From contig DAIRGA010000057.1 of assembly GCA_036794825.1 (NCBI GenBank), forward strand, positions 1 to 10,769: a DNA stretch of 10,769 nucleotides. The letters are read 5' to 3'. The notes under the pieces were generated by a model. That model ran no database searches, was not told the origin of the DNA, and saw only the letters and a program-made list of their open reading frames with translations. Within the stretch, counting starts at the first letter, position 1, and the number at the start of each line of letters is the position of its first letter. Both the position numbers and the translations under genes were made by a program. Positions 1 to 7,269 of this stretch are shown piece by piece. Origin of the DNA: RZYY01 sp036794825. Lineage in GTDB: Bacteria; Bacteroidota; Bacteroidia; Bacteroidales; 4484-276.

Positions 1-201
1 CGGTCGCTCCCATACCAGTTGCTGGTGTTTGGTTAACGGCCTGATAAAAATTTCGTCAGTTTTCAAGGGAAGGATTGCAGCACAGGCCTGCAGTAAGCGA
101 TACAGAAGCAGGCGCAGGCCCGTGTGTAGGCGCGGCTTGTATCGCGATGATCAATCCGACCAGCAGAAAACCAGAAATCTTTATTCAGCCTTGATCTTTT
201 G

Positions 202-227
202 GTACATTTGGTTCAAGCCAAAAGTAC
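202..227. repeat. Inverted repeat with 10-bp arms, left copy
   Basis: Arms GTACATTTGG and CCAAAAGTAC flank a 6-nt loop, TTCAAG, with one mismatch. The right-hand counterpart at 10174-10199 is perfect. Each arm, read outward 5' to 3', contains a TAnnTTTG sequence (TACATTTG on +, TACTTTTG on -). Confidence 0.85.
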
Positions 228-253
228 AAGACACTAAAATTGCTTTCCGTTTT

Positions 254-287
254 TTACTTTCTTTTGTCTTGATACAAAAGAAAGTAA
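254..287. repeat. Perfect 14-bp inverted repeat at the start of a repeat unit
   Basis: The arms TTACTTTCTTTTGT and ACAAAAGAAAGTAA are exact reverse complements around a 6-nt loop, CTTGAT. The same stem recurs at 550-583, 10231-10264 and 10527-10560, always at the start of the 296-bp unit. No run of T follows, so it does not look like an ordinary intrinsic terminator. Confidence 0.9.
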
Positions 288-349
288 CAAAGAAAAAATC
301 AAGGCTGAAAATCCTATCCGCGCAAAAGCTACGGCAACAAACCCCTTGC

Positions 350-429
350 GCGATCCAAGCCGGCAAGGCACAACTTAGTTCAGTGGTTACTCTTGTTCAG
401 TGGTCAATGTGCCTTGCCTTCCGGATCGC
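350..429. repeat. Long imperfect hairpin inside the repeat unit
   Basis: GCGATCC...GGCAAGGCACA at 350-372 is the near reverse complement of TGTGCCTTGCC...GGATCGC at 408-429, with a small bulge where CAAGCC faces TTCC. The roughly 35-nt loop contains the direct repeat GTTCAGTGGT twice. The same structure is kept in both right-hand units (10327-10406 and 10623-10702), although loop bases vary in the first of these. Confidence 0.8.
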
Positions 430-549
430 TCGAAAGGCCACCGCACATGGTTTATTGCCTTGTTTTGCTGCGAAAAGAATTTAAGGCCGGTCCTACCAGC
501 AACATAGATTTCCAGGGACGTAGCAGCAAATTGATCTCCTTTTTTCGAC

Positions 550-583
550 TTATTTTCTTTTGTCTTGATACAAAAGAAAGTAA
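550..583. repeat. Terminal inverted repeat of the left repeat copy
   Basis: TTATTTTCTTTTGT and ACAAAAGAAAGTAA pair with one mismatch around CTTGAT. This is the first element of a second repeat unit, and the rest of that unit is absent. The left repeat therefore breaks off immediately after a hairpin. Confidence 0.85.
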
Positions 584-585
584 AT

Positions 586-937
586 ACCCATTCAGAGGGA
601 ATCATGGAGGTCATGGGAAGGAAAAGACTGTTGAGATAGTCTCAGTAAATACACTTGTTATTAGGGATTTAACCAACCGTAAGTAAGAGCAGCCATCCCT
701 TCGTGCCTCTGCCACAGGCAATCCTCTGGAAAGGGCTGGCTTCCCAATTCCCGCAGCTCAGCCAAAGGTAATGTCACCCCTTCGGGGTTTGGTCTATGTA
801 CGACGATGGTTATGTTGAAATCGTACGGAGCATTTGGGGGGGTGACCATCCGGAACTAAGGGCTGGCAATTCTCATGTCCAAAAGACAACTCTTTGTTAA
901 ACTAAAAAAATCACCAGCCGGACCCATCGGGCCTGAA
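586..937. other. Spacer between left repeat and exporter gene
   Basis: About 350 bases lie between the end of the repeat and the stop codon of the ABC exporter gene. The only open frame of note is a short one on the minus strand (661-849). No tRNA, clear terminator hairpin or promoter element was recognised here. Confidence 0.5.
661..849 (-). CDS. Possible small hypothetical protein (62 aa)
   Basis: A short ORF downstream of the exporter gene on the same strand. It starts at ATG, with an in-frame stop (TAG) two codons upstream, so it cannot be longer. The product is neutral, rich in Pro and Leu, with no signal peptide, no membrane segment and no motif I recognise. There is no convincing ribosome-binding site. 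It could be a remnant, a genuine small gene at the cluster edge, or a chance frame. No function is proposed. Confidence 0.22.
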   Translation of the reverse strand: MVTPPNAPYDFNITIVVHRPNPEGVTLPLAELRELGSQPFPEDCLWQRHEGMAALTYGWLNP

Positions 938-2653
938 CTATTGATTCAGCAAAGGATTCAAATCAATGATCTCATCAAAATACTTAACCAGGTCCTTTTT
1001 GTGGGTAATGACAATGATGGTAATCTCCGATTTCAGGTCCAGCAAAATATCGAATATCTTCTGTTCATTTTTTACATCGAGCGAGTTGGTGATTTCGTCG
1101 AGGAGCAATAAAGCAGGTTCCCGCAACAAAGCCCTTGCAATGGCCAATCGCTGACGCTCTCCTCCTGAGAATTGTTGTGCATTGTTATTCATCTTCGTGT
1201 CGAGACCATCCCCAAGTTCACGGACAAATCCTCCTGCATTCACCCTGTAAAGCGTGTTCCATATTTTTTCATCCGAAATCTGCTCATTCCCTAAAGTCAG
1301 ATTTTCGCGCAGGGAGGAATTGGTAAACACCGAATCCTGGGGAACATAGGCAATGGAATTGTGCCACGACGCCTTATCCATATCCAAAAAGGGCCTACCG
1401 TCAACCTTTATTGCTCCCTCCTTTGGGATTATCAGGCCTGTGACCAGATCCAGCAACGTCGTCTTGCCGATGCCTGAGGGTCCAAAAATGCCGGTTATTT
1501 TGAAAGCAGGAATCACAATGTTTAAACGGTCAAACAAAATCTTGTCGGGTATATATCCAAAGGTAACGTTGTGAAAGGAAATATTTTCGGTCAGCTTAAT
1601 TTTTGATGTCGTTAAATTCCGGAAAACCGATGACTCTTTCAGATAAGCATCCAGCTTTTTCTTCATCGCCATGGTATTTTCATAGGCAGGTAAGAGGCCT
1701 GCAATATGCATGGAGGAGGTGTGAATCTTCATCATCTGGGGAAAGATGCGGGCAAAGAGCAGGATAAGGATCAGGAAAGACGAAAGCGACATATCACCGA
1801 ACTTATATCCTGCATAAACAACAACACTCAGGACGAAGGCGGAGGCGATCGTATTAATGGTCTGGGGAGTGAGGTTTAACCTTACCATCCGTTTACGTTG
1901 TTCGGAAAACTGTTGATTTTGCTCATCAAAACGGTCGTAGTGGTATTTCTCTGTTCCATGTATCTTGGCGAATTTGATGGTGTCCCAGAAATCATCAAAC
2001 TGCTTGTAAAGATTGCGGTTCGTGAAAAAGTTTTCTTTCCCCGCGGCATAGGTACGGGTGATAAACCTGTTCATCAGGCCATACAGCACAACTCCGCATG
2101 CAAGCACCATAAGGGTAAAGTAGAAAGAAACCAGGAAGGCCAGAACGACATAGATGACAAAAATAATAACCACCGAGAGCAGGGAGAACAAGTGGAAGTT
2201 AAGCGCCGTAATACCCGGAATTTCGGAGGTAAGGATGTGAGAAAATTCGTTCCGGTTTTGTCCCGAAAGGTACATCCAGTCGGAACGGATCAGTTTGCTA
2301 AAGATATCTTTCCTTATGCTGGCCATGAACTCCTGCTGAACATCGCTTTGCCAGATCGTTTTTGCAAACAGTATGAAGGCGTTAAACAGGATCAGCAGGA
2401 GGTACAGCGCGATAATCAGTTCGATGCTGATGGTTAATCCCATCCGGCCGATCAATGCATCTAATACCGCAAATACTTTGTTGTTGCCCAATGAATTCTT
2501 TTCCAGCATTTGCAAAAGCGGAATCAGCGCCACGATGCTTACCCCCGAGCTCAAACCGTACAACAGGTTGGTGAGGAATATTCCGGTATTCCGGCCCGGG
2601 GCGAACCCGAAAAACCGGGAGTAGAGGGTTAGGATTTTTTTCAGGTTGCTCAT
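938..2653 (-). CDS. ABC transporter with fused membrane and ATPase domains (lasso peptide exporter, D protein)
   Basis: A 571-residue half-transporter of the type that works as a homodimer in the inner membrane. In lasso clusters such proteins (McjD-like) export the mature peptide and give self-immunity. Hydrophobic membrane segments occupy about residues 25-340 (for example 158-195 and 268-287). The ATPase domain covers about 355-571: Walker A GPSGIGKT at 391-398 (Lys397), a signature FSGGE at 495-499 in place of the usual LSGGQ, Walker B ending in Asp519-Glu520, and the H-loop His551. All catalytic residues are present, so it should be active. There is no peptidase C39 domain, in keeping with a separate leader peptidase (B2). 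Its ATG overlaps the stop of the nucleotidyltransferase gene as ATGA, indicating coupled translation. It is the last gene of its transcription unit. The substrate is inferred from context. Confidence 0.93.
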   Translation of the reverse strand: MSNLKKILTLYSRFFGFAPGRNTGIFLTNLLYGLSSGVSIVALIPLLQMLEKNSLGNNKVFAVLDALIGRMGLTISIELIIALYLLLILFNAFILFAKTIWQSDVQQEFMASIRKDIFSKLIRSDWMYLSGQNRNEFSHILTSEIPGITALNFHLFSLLSVVIIFVIYVVLAFLVSFYFTLMVLACGVVLYGLMNRFITRTYAAGKENFFTNRNLYKQFDDFWDTIKFAKIHGTEKYHYDRFDEQNQQFSEQRKRMVRLNLTPQTINTIASAFVLSVVVYAGYKFGDMSLSSFLILILLFARIFPQMMKIHTSSMHIAGLLPAYENTMAMKKKLDAYLKESSVFRNLTTSKIKLTENISFHNVTFGYIPDKILFDRLNIVIPAFKITGIFGPSGIGKTTLLDLVTGLIIPKEGAIKVDGRPFLDMDKASWHNSIAYVPQDSVFTNSSLRENLTLGNEQISDEKIWNTLYRVNAGGFVRELGDGLDTKMNNNAQQFSGGERQRLAIARALLREPALLLLDEITNSLDVKNEQKIFDILLDLKSEITIIVITHKKDLVKYFDEIIDLNPLLNQ

Positions 2654-3759
2654 CTCTGGCGCCGGTTACGGGTATTTGAAGGAGCCAGTTTCGAGTAAAC
2701 ATACAAAAATGGCCTCATCGGATAATACATAAAAGTGAGAAAATCAGGCAGCTTTATTACATTCATATCCTTTTCCCTGAACATCAACCTTTTCAAAAAA
2801 GAATACTTGTATTTCATGGATGGGAAAATCATCAGTCCGTATTTAATCGATCCATATATCAACCTGAACCAATTGTATAGCCCGGGTTCTGCTGTGCCCT
2901 TAGGTTTTTTGGCGATGGACTCTAAAGGGAAATGGATTAAAAATGGTTTCAAAGCAGTTCTTTCCGGGATAAACCTTGAAGTAATCTTTTCCGGCAGATT
3001 CCAGAACCTGTCAGCAAGCAGAATTGCCTGATGCACCAGATGTTCCGCCTGAAATTCTTTACTTATCGTGATGACTCTGTCCCAATCCAGTTGTTCATCT
3101 TTAGAAAACGCCACAATATCGTGCAGCCATTTCAGCCTGAACCATTTATGAAGGGCGCCATGTATTATCAGGAACACCAGTTCAAATTCCTTATGGAAAA
3201 CAGTAAATGTTTCATTGTGAAAAATTATTGATTCCGTATTTTGATTAATCAGATTATCAAGCCTGGATTTCGGGCAAACCCGCAGATTAATCAGCCTCCA
3301 GTGAACCTCGACCGGAATTCTCTTTTGTGGATGAATGAATCCAATCTGGTTGTTTACCTTCATTATCACCTTCGTTTTGCTCCCCGAAGCGGGCAAATCA
3401 AAATGGATCGGTTGATACCCATCCTCTTTCAGCACTTTGATTATCCTGAACAGATCCTCAGGCTTAACAAGTATATCAAGGTCATTGGAATAGCGCACCG
3501 CAGCATCATGGTGGAGCCTCCACGAAAGAAGTGGCCCCTTGATGGGAATAAACCCAAGGTCATGATCTTTGAATAACCTGGATAAACGAATCAGCTCGGC
3601 AACTTTGGACATGGAACTGAGCTTCATTTTTTTATTGGCCGGATCGGCGATGGCAATGCCGGAAAATTCCCTCAGCTCAGCAATCTGCGGGATTGTAAGG
3701 CGGTGGCGGTGCTGATAGTAGCTGATCCTTTCACCTTGTTCCATGATTCCTTGTTGCAT
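2650..3759 (-). CDS. Family-5 nucleotidyltransferase (lasso cluster N protein)
   Basis: A 369-residue protein with the marks of the uncharacterised nucleotidyltransferase family (NTP_transf_5). It has a Lys-Gly motif at 74-75, then Arg89 and SNDLDILV at 91-98 with the metal-binding Asp93/Asp95 pair, EVHWRL at 151-156, and a His/Asp region at 200-214 (HG...KWLHD). Homologues occur in lasso clusters that also have an HprK-like kinase; in the pseudomycoidin system the related PsmN acts on the phosphorylated tail and adds a sugar. A role after phosphorylation is therefore the best guess, but the donor here is unknown. The gene lies 8 bp after the YkgJ gene and overlaps the exporter start by 4 bp (ATGA). 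The internal Met6 (codon 3742-3744) has AAGGA just upstream and is an alternative start. Confidence 0.85.
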   Translation of the reverse strand: MQQGIMEQGERISYYQHRHRLTIPQIAELREFSGIAIADPANKKMKLSSMSKVAELIRLSRLFKDHDLGFIPIKGPLLSWRLHHDAAVRYSNDLDILVKPEDLFRIIKVLKEDGYQPIHFDLPASGSKTKVIMKVNNQIGFIHPQKRIPVEVHWRLINLRVCPKSRLDNLINQNTESIIFHNETFTVFHKEFELVFLIIHGALHKWFRLKWLHDIVAFSKDEQLDWDRVITISKEFQAEHLVHQAILLADRFWNLPEKITSRFIPERTALKPFLIHFPLESIAKKPKGTAEPGLYNWFRLIYGSIKYGLMIFPSMKYKYSFLKRLMFREKDMNVIKLPDFLTFMYYPMRPFLYVYSKLAPSNTRNRRQR

Positions 3760-3767
3760 GACGATTA

Positions 3768-4280
3768 TTATATGGCTTGATTTCTCATGAATGAGTCGGA
3801 TAATTTCTTTTTCAGCATGAAATAGGAAAGGAATAGCTGCCCGAATTTTCTTCTGGTTTCGACCTCACTCATTGTGTGTGCAAAATGCAGTTGAAATTCC
3901 TTTAGCTTTCGGGGCAATGAATCTCCTGTGTTTTCGGGATGGTGTTCGAGAATTTGTGATTCAATGTTGGTTTTCATATCAATTACCTCATTGATGATTT
4001 TCAGGGCGCCGGCAGGTGTTGTATTTCCCGAACGTACCGCCCGCAGCAGTTTACATTGAAAGTTTGCACAAATGGAATAGGGTCTTCGGTCGTAGATTGA
4101 GCAAACCTTATCTTTCAGGTAGTTACAGGGCAATCGGAAAGCTGGCTTTCTTCTGACGATGGTTTCAAAGGAATATTCTGTTTCCAGCGGTTCGTTGGCC
4201 TGTATTCTGGCATGATGAAACAGGGTCCCGTCGCAGCACAGGCCGCATTGGATACAAATATTTTGATGATCGGGATTCAT
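3768..4280 (-). CDS. YkgJ-type cysteine-cluster protein
   Basis: A 170-residue protein with eight Cys in the arrangement of the CxxCxxCC family (YkgJ): C9-x2-C12-G-x-C15-C16, then C52, C60, C71 and C76, including VCSIYDRRPYSIC at 59-71. Such proteins bind zinc or an Fe-S cluster; the biochemical role of most is unknown. The C-terminal half is charged and probably helical. The ATG at 4278-4280 is chosen over an upstream one at 4358 because the upstream 26 residues are atypical and because a strong TACTTTTG promoter element lies between the two starts. It is the first gene of the unit YkgJ-nucleotidyltransferase-exporter. Its presence in the cluster suggests an extra modification or an accessory role, but nothing in the sequence says which. 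Confidence 0.85.
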   Translation of the reverse strand: MNPDHQNICIQCGLCCDGTLFHHARIQANEPLETEYSFETIVRRKPAFRLPCNYLKDKVCSIYDRRPYSICANFQCKLLRAVRSGNTTPAGALKIINEVIDMKTNIESQILEHHPENTGDSLPRKLKEFQLHFAHTMSEVETRRKFGQLFLSYFMLKKKLSDSFMRNQAI

Positions 4281-4284
4281 TCGA

Positions 4285-4292
4285 CAAAAGTA
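4285..4292 (-). promoter_or_regulatory. Bacteroidota -7 promoter element for YkgJ-N-D
   Basis: TACTTTTG matches TAnnTTTG exactly. It ends only 4 nt before the ATG of the YkgJ gene, so the transcript would begin at or next to the start codon (leaderless or nearly so). No clear -33 TTG is seen at the usual spacing. Confidence 0.55.
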
Positions 4293-4486
4293 GGAGATAT
4301 GACTGAATCTCCGGAAATTTAATGATGAGGCTGGTCGAAAAAGGCATTGAAACATCAAAGGATTGAGGCTAAAGCACTATCTATCAGACAACAGCCATTT
4401 ACTGTGCCTTAGCCCAAAATCAGCAGCATTCAGGCACTGCGCAATGATTCATTCTAATAAAAGCAAGTGAAATGCGATGAGTCAAC
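4293..4486. other. Gap between B2 and the YkgJ unit
   Basis: About 190 bases between the B2 stop and the YkgJ promoter element. I see no further ORF with homology and no strong terminator. The size of the gap and the promoter at its downstream end support a transcriptional break here. Confidence 0.45.
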
Positions 4487-4924
4487 TCAGGCGAAAGTTC
4501 CCACAATGGTGAATCTGTGCATCCCTTGTCGCCCGGTAACAATATAATCGCCGCAGCGCACCCAGGCGTGGGCGATCAGTTTTTTATCAGGATTCCTGGT
4601 CACACCATAATAGAGAGTGGATTGAAAACCGTAATCCCGGAGAATCATTTTAGCCGCAATAGCCTGTTCGTAGCATTTACAGCGCCAGGGCACATAGCGG
4701 CTTGCTCTCCGGATGGCGAGGCCGACTGCCATGACTTGTTCCAACTCGCCTGTGACCTTGGCCACCGGGGTTTCCTTCATGTGGGTCCCCAGCAAAAAAG
4801 AAAACCGTTTTAGAGGAATCCAGGCGATCAGAATCCTGGCGATGCCGGTCCAGTATATTGCCTTGAAAAACAGCCACCAGCCCTTTCTGCCGGTTTTTCT
4901 AATTCTCCTGTAAAAAGTGAGCAT
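4487..4924 (-). CDS. Lasso peptide leader peptidase B2 (transglutaminase-like)
   Basis: This cysteine protease removes the leader from the lasso precursor; B2 is the catalytic half of the split McjB protein. With the ATG at 4922-4924 it is 145 residues, the usual B2 length. The triad is visible: Cys84 in CYEQAIAA, His119 in AHAWV, and Asp126 in CGDYIVTG. An upstream in-frame TTG at 5005 would add 27 polar residues not typical of the family, so the ATG is preferred. Trp81 just before the catalytic Cys is also typical. It has no RRE domain of its own; that role belongs to the PqqD-like protein at 7266. It lies 422 bp from the cyclase gene, with the precursor gene on the other strand in between. 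It probably has its own promoter. Confidence 0.92.
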   Translation of the reverse strand: MLTFYRRIRKTGRKGWWLFFKAIYWTGIARILIAWIPLKRFSFLLGTHMKETPVAKVTGELEQVMAVGLAIRRASRYVPWRCKCYEQAIAAKMILRDYGFQSTLYYGVTRNPDKKLIAHAWVRCGDYIVTGRQGMHRFTIVGTFA

Positions 4925-5002
4925 TTTGTTTTGGCCTGTGTTTGAATCCTGAATAAGCGATTGAGTAAAATTGATCGGGAAATTAACATCCTGATCAATC
5001 TG

Positions 5003-5010
5003 CAAATTTA
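5003..5010 (-). promoter_or_regulatory. Candidate -7 element for B2
   Basis: TAAATTTG on the minus strand fits TAnnTTTG and lies 78 bp upstream of the B2 ATG. There is no convincing -33 element, and the region is very A/T-rich, so a chance match is possible. Confidence 0.25.
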
Positions 5011-5075
5011 TGAATCTGAAAAAAAGGATTGGATGAAAAATATTCCAAAAAAAAAATTTCCGATCAATATTTTTG

Positions 5076-5083
5076 TACTTTTG
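5076..5083 (+). promoter_or_regulatory. -7 promoter element of the lasso precursor gene
   Basis: TACTTTTG is identical to the elements before the YkgJ and HprK-like genes. It ends 21 nt before the precursor ATG, leaving a short 5' leader of roughly 15 nt. An A-rich tract lies upstream at 5047-5056. The shared 8-mer suggests the three transcripts are expressed by the same sigma factor. Confidence 0.6.
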
Positions 5084-5104
5084 CCCTGTTAATAATAATG
5101 TACT

Positions 5105-5272
5105 ATGGAGACAATTGAAAATTTACAAACCCAATCACAGCAAGCTTTGCAATTAAAAACCTGGAACGCTCCTGAAATTAGAGAGTTGGACACTGTTTTT
5201 ACAAATAATAATACTGGGACCGGAACTGACGGTTATGAACCAGGTAACAATGCTAATACTACAACTTCATAA
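5105..5272 (+). CDS. Lasso peptide precursor (A peptide, 55 aa)
   Basis: A small gene on the opposite strand to the whole cluster. The leader contains W20-x-x-P23-x-I25, which fits the Y/W-x-x-P-x-L motif recognised by PqqD-like B1 proteins. The rest is rich in Asn, Thr and Gly and ends in NTTTS, with Ser55 last. The ring could be G38 to E45 (8 residues, canonical Gly1), T39 to E45 (7 residues, Thr37 at the conserved -2 position) or N35 to D42 (8 residues, Thr33 at -2). In all cases the tail ends in Ser, the residue phosphorylated by HprK-like kinases of the paeninodin type. Tyr44 is the only Tyr in the core. The gene sits between cyclase (convergent, 74 bp) and B2 (divergent). Seen: the ORF, motif, promoter and context. 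Inferred: the product. No Asp or Glu lies after position 45 to allow a later ring. Confidence 0.85.
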   Translation: METIENLQTQSQQALQLKTWNAPEIRELDTVFTNNNTGTGTDGYEPGNNANTTTS

Positions 5273-5346
5273 TGTGGCAAACTGTATAATTTCCAACTAA
5301 GAAAACAACGATTGCTTTATCTATTGCATAGGGTGTTAGGTTTGTC

Positions 5347-7269
5347 TTAATCCCCATGATTTTTCTTTATTGTAGAAAATTCAATAATGAATAATCCCAC
5401 CCCTGCTCCCCGCAAAAAAATAGTGCCAACCTCTGCTGTTTTGTTTTTCTCCGTTTCATGTTGAGATTGCTTCAAAATGTTTTCCATTTTGGAAATGTCC
5501 AGGTAAGAGCGAATCTGTTCGTTGCTGTTGAACGTTGAAATCAAGTTGTTTAATTCATCTGCATTTTCTCTTACACTATAGACAAGATCGCTGGCCTGCA
5601 GTCCCCGTTTTTTATTCAATCTTACATTGTCAGGCAGGAAAGAGGCCATTGCATTTCTTATCAATAACCGGTCGCCTGTTTCATCCTTATAGATTCGATC
5701 GGGTATTGCGAAGCACAATTCCATTAATTTTTTGTCAAAAGATGGGTCCCTCACTTCGATACCATGCTCACCGCCGGAACTTTGCCAGAAGGAACCAACC
5801 AGTGATTTTCCCGGCTTAAGAATATTTAAACGGGCTGTTTTTGCATCCTCAGGACGCCTGAAATGAGGATCATGGCCCGCTTTTTTCATCAACGAATTCA
5901 GGTTGATTTTCGCCGCATAACCGGAATTAATAGCAGAATATTTTTCCCAGGGATTTTTCTCATCTTTAAAATGAAGGTATTGCTGAACCAGAAAATCAGG
6001 CAACAGCATTTTAATGATTTGCCGCAAAGCAGCTGCACGTGAAATTTTCTTGCTGCGCAATTTCTTCATGACCGAAGTAAGGGTTGGCGGGTCGGGCAAT
6101 CCTGTCCAGGAGATGGTGGCATTGCCCCCCTGCCCTGTCAGCAGCGTACCATAACCTGATGCCCTGGCTTGTTTCAGGATAGCGGCAATCCAGTGATAAT
6201 TTCCGGCAGCATGGGCAGGTTCCATGTGGGTAGCCAACTGCAATCGGATAGAATCCAGAATAGAAATATCTGCCGAAGTTATTTTCTCAAGATCAATATT
6301 ACCGGAAAACTTTGCCGTTTCTTCAGCCAGGAAACCTTCATCACCAAACCGGTTCCGGCCAAGATCCAACTGACTTATATCGTATAATGGCACCGCACAG
6401 TAGCACTGCAACCGCTGATTTTGTTTTTTCAATTCACTGGCCGCCAGCGCTGAGACAGAACCGGAATCGAGGCCCCCACTCAGAGTGGAAGCAACGGGTT
6501 TATAACTCCGTAGCCTAACCTTCACCGCATTGGTAAATACTTCCAGGAAATGTTCATAATACGCTGAGGGCGAGGATAAATGCAGTTCGGGGGTATTTTC
6601 AAGGTACCAGTAACGCTTTACTTCGAAGGATTCCTTCGAGATCAGCAGGTAATGCGCCGGAGGAAGCCTGAAAATCCGGCTGTAGGCGGTTTCATGACCC
6701 AAAGGAGGCCATGAGACCAGAATTTTCGTTACAAAAAGGTCGTTGATTTCTTTTGAAACATCACCATTGGCAAGCAAGCTCTTAATGCTTGATCCAAACA
6801 CAAATACATCCGATGATCTGAACCAGAACAATCCTGTATTTCCGTGATGATCCCTCGCGATGAAAAGCTCTTGTTTCATTTTGTCATAAATGGCAAATGC
6901 CCAGTCGCCCAAAAGATGGTGCACGCAATCCTTTCCCCATTTTTTAAAAGCGGCAAGAATGAAAACACTGTCTGGGGTGGTTGCCATTTCATTTCCCGGA
7001 ATACCCAGTTCATTTTTTAATTCATCCCGGTTATCAATTCTTGCCCTTGAGACAAGGACATACCTGCCTGAGGTGTCGGTCAGCGGCTGCTTTTCGTGCA
7101 GCGCTTCAGGGGTGTTGTAGGAAAGCAAATGGCCAAGGCCGGTATTGCCTTCAATCCAGGCGGAGGAGACTTCGGGTCCCCATTGACTTATGGGGGCTTT
7201 CATTTCCTCAATTTGGGAAGCCTCCACCGGTTTCCCGTTCAGATGAAAGATGCCTGTGATAGCGCTCAT
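5347..7269 (-). CDS. Lasso cyclase C (asparagine-synthetase-like)
   Basis: A 640-residue homologue of asparagine synthetase B. In lasso clusters it adenylates the side-chain carboxyl of the ring Asp/Glu, and the core N-terminus then attacks to form the macrolactam. The N-terminal glutamine-amidotransferase-like domain (about 1-200) begins MSAITGIF and has Ser instead of Cys at position 2, so it cannot hydrolyse glutamine. This is normal for the family. The synthetase domain carries the ATP-pyrophosphatase loop SGGLDS at 264-269 and a conserved LLTGQGGNA at 376-384. The length is slightly above that of many cyclases. The ATG overlaps the stop of the B1 gene as ATGA, so the two should be made in step. 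The 3' end faces the precursor gene. Confidence 0.94.
   Translation of the reverse strand: MSAITGIFHLNGKPVEASQIEEMKAPISQWGPEVSSAWIEGNTGLGHLLSYNTPEALHEKQPLTDTSGRYVLVSRARIDNRDELKNELGIPGNEMATTPDSVFILAAFKKWGKDCVHHLLGDWAFAIYDKMKQELFIARDHHGNTGLFWFRSSDVFVFGSSIKSLLANGDVSKEINDLFVTKILVSWPPLGHETAYSRIFRLPPAHYLLISKESFEVKRYWYLENTPELHLSSPSAYYEHFLEVFTNAVKVRLRSYKPVASTLSGGLDSGSVSALAASELKKQNQRLQCYCAVPLYDISQLDLGRNRFGDEGFLAEETAKFSGNIDLEKITSADISILDSIRLQLATHMEPAHAAGNYHWIAAILKQARASGYGTLLTGQGGNATISWTGLPDPPTLTSVMKKLRSKKISRAAALRQIIKMLLPDFLVQQYLHFKDEKNPWEKYSAINSGYAAKINLNSLMKKAGHDPHFRRPEDAKTARLNILKPGKSLVGSFWQSSGGEHGIEVRDPSFDKKLMELCFAIPDRIYKDETGDRLLIRNAMASFLPDNVRLNKKRGLQASDLVYSVRENADELNNLISTFNSNEQIRSYLDISKMENILKQSQHETEKNKTAEVGTIFLRGAGVGLFIIEFSTIKKNHGD

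Larger units (their letters stand above)
37..585. repeat. Left copy of the long flanking direct repeat
   Basis: This stretch matches 10010 onward, in the same orientation, with scattered substitutions and small indels. Shared landmarks in order are CGGCCTGATAAAAATTT, CAGTTTTCAAGGGAAG, GCCTGCAGTAAGCGATACAG, GCGCGGCTTGTATCGC, a GTAC...GTAC hairpin, a TTACTTTC hairpin, GCGATCCAAGCCGGCAAGG and AAGGCCGGTCCTACCAGCAA. The section between hairpins is the least conserved. Open frames inside it differ between copies and look like no protein family, so it is most likely non-coding. It holds one full 296-bp unit (254-549) and the start of a second (550-585), after which similarity stops. Repeat families with such stems are common in Bacteroidota genomes. 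Whether this one moves cannot be told from the window. Confidence 0.9.

Noticed and set aside
29..484. Open frames of about 60-150 codons inside the left repeat, and similar ones at 9989-10757
   Set aside because: They occur in several frames and on both strands, change length between repeat copies, and match no protein family I know. Repeat sequence explains them.
254..583. CRISPR-like array
   Set aside because: The repeats are about 300 bp with conserved content throughout. There are no short repeats with unique spacers and no cas genes.
1898..2437. A 179-codon + strand frame
   Set aside because: It is antisense to the exporter's membrane domain, with low-complexity charged composition and no family resemblance.
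4925..5005. TTG start giving a 27-residue longer B2
   Set aside because: The extension is polar and not part of the family; the ATG at 4924 gives the normal B2 length. The same reasoning removes four residues from B1 (TTG at 7583).
5098..5118. A six-codon upstream ORF overlapping the precursor start
   Set aside because: It begins at ATG 7 nt before the precursor ATG, out of frame. It could be chance in an A/T-rich leader, and nothing supports translation.
5273..5346. Possible bidirectional terminator between precursor and cyclase
   Set aside because: Only a short imperfect CAT-GGG/CCC-ATG pairing with a long loop is seen and no proper U-tract; too weak to call.
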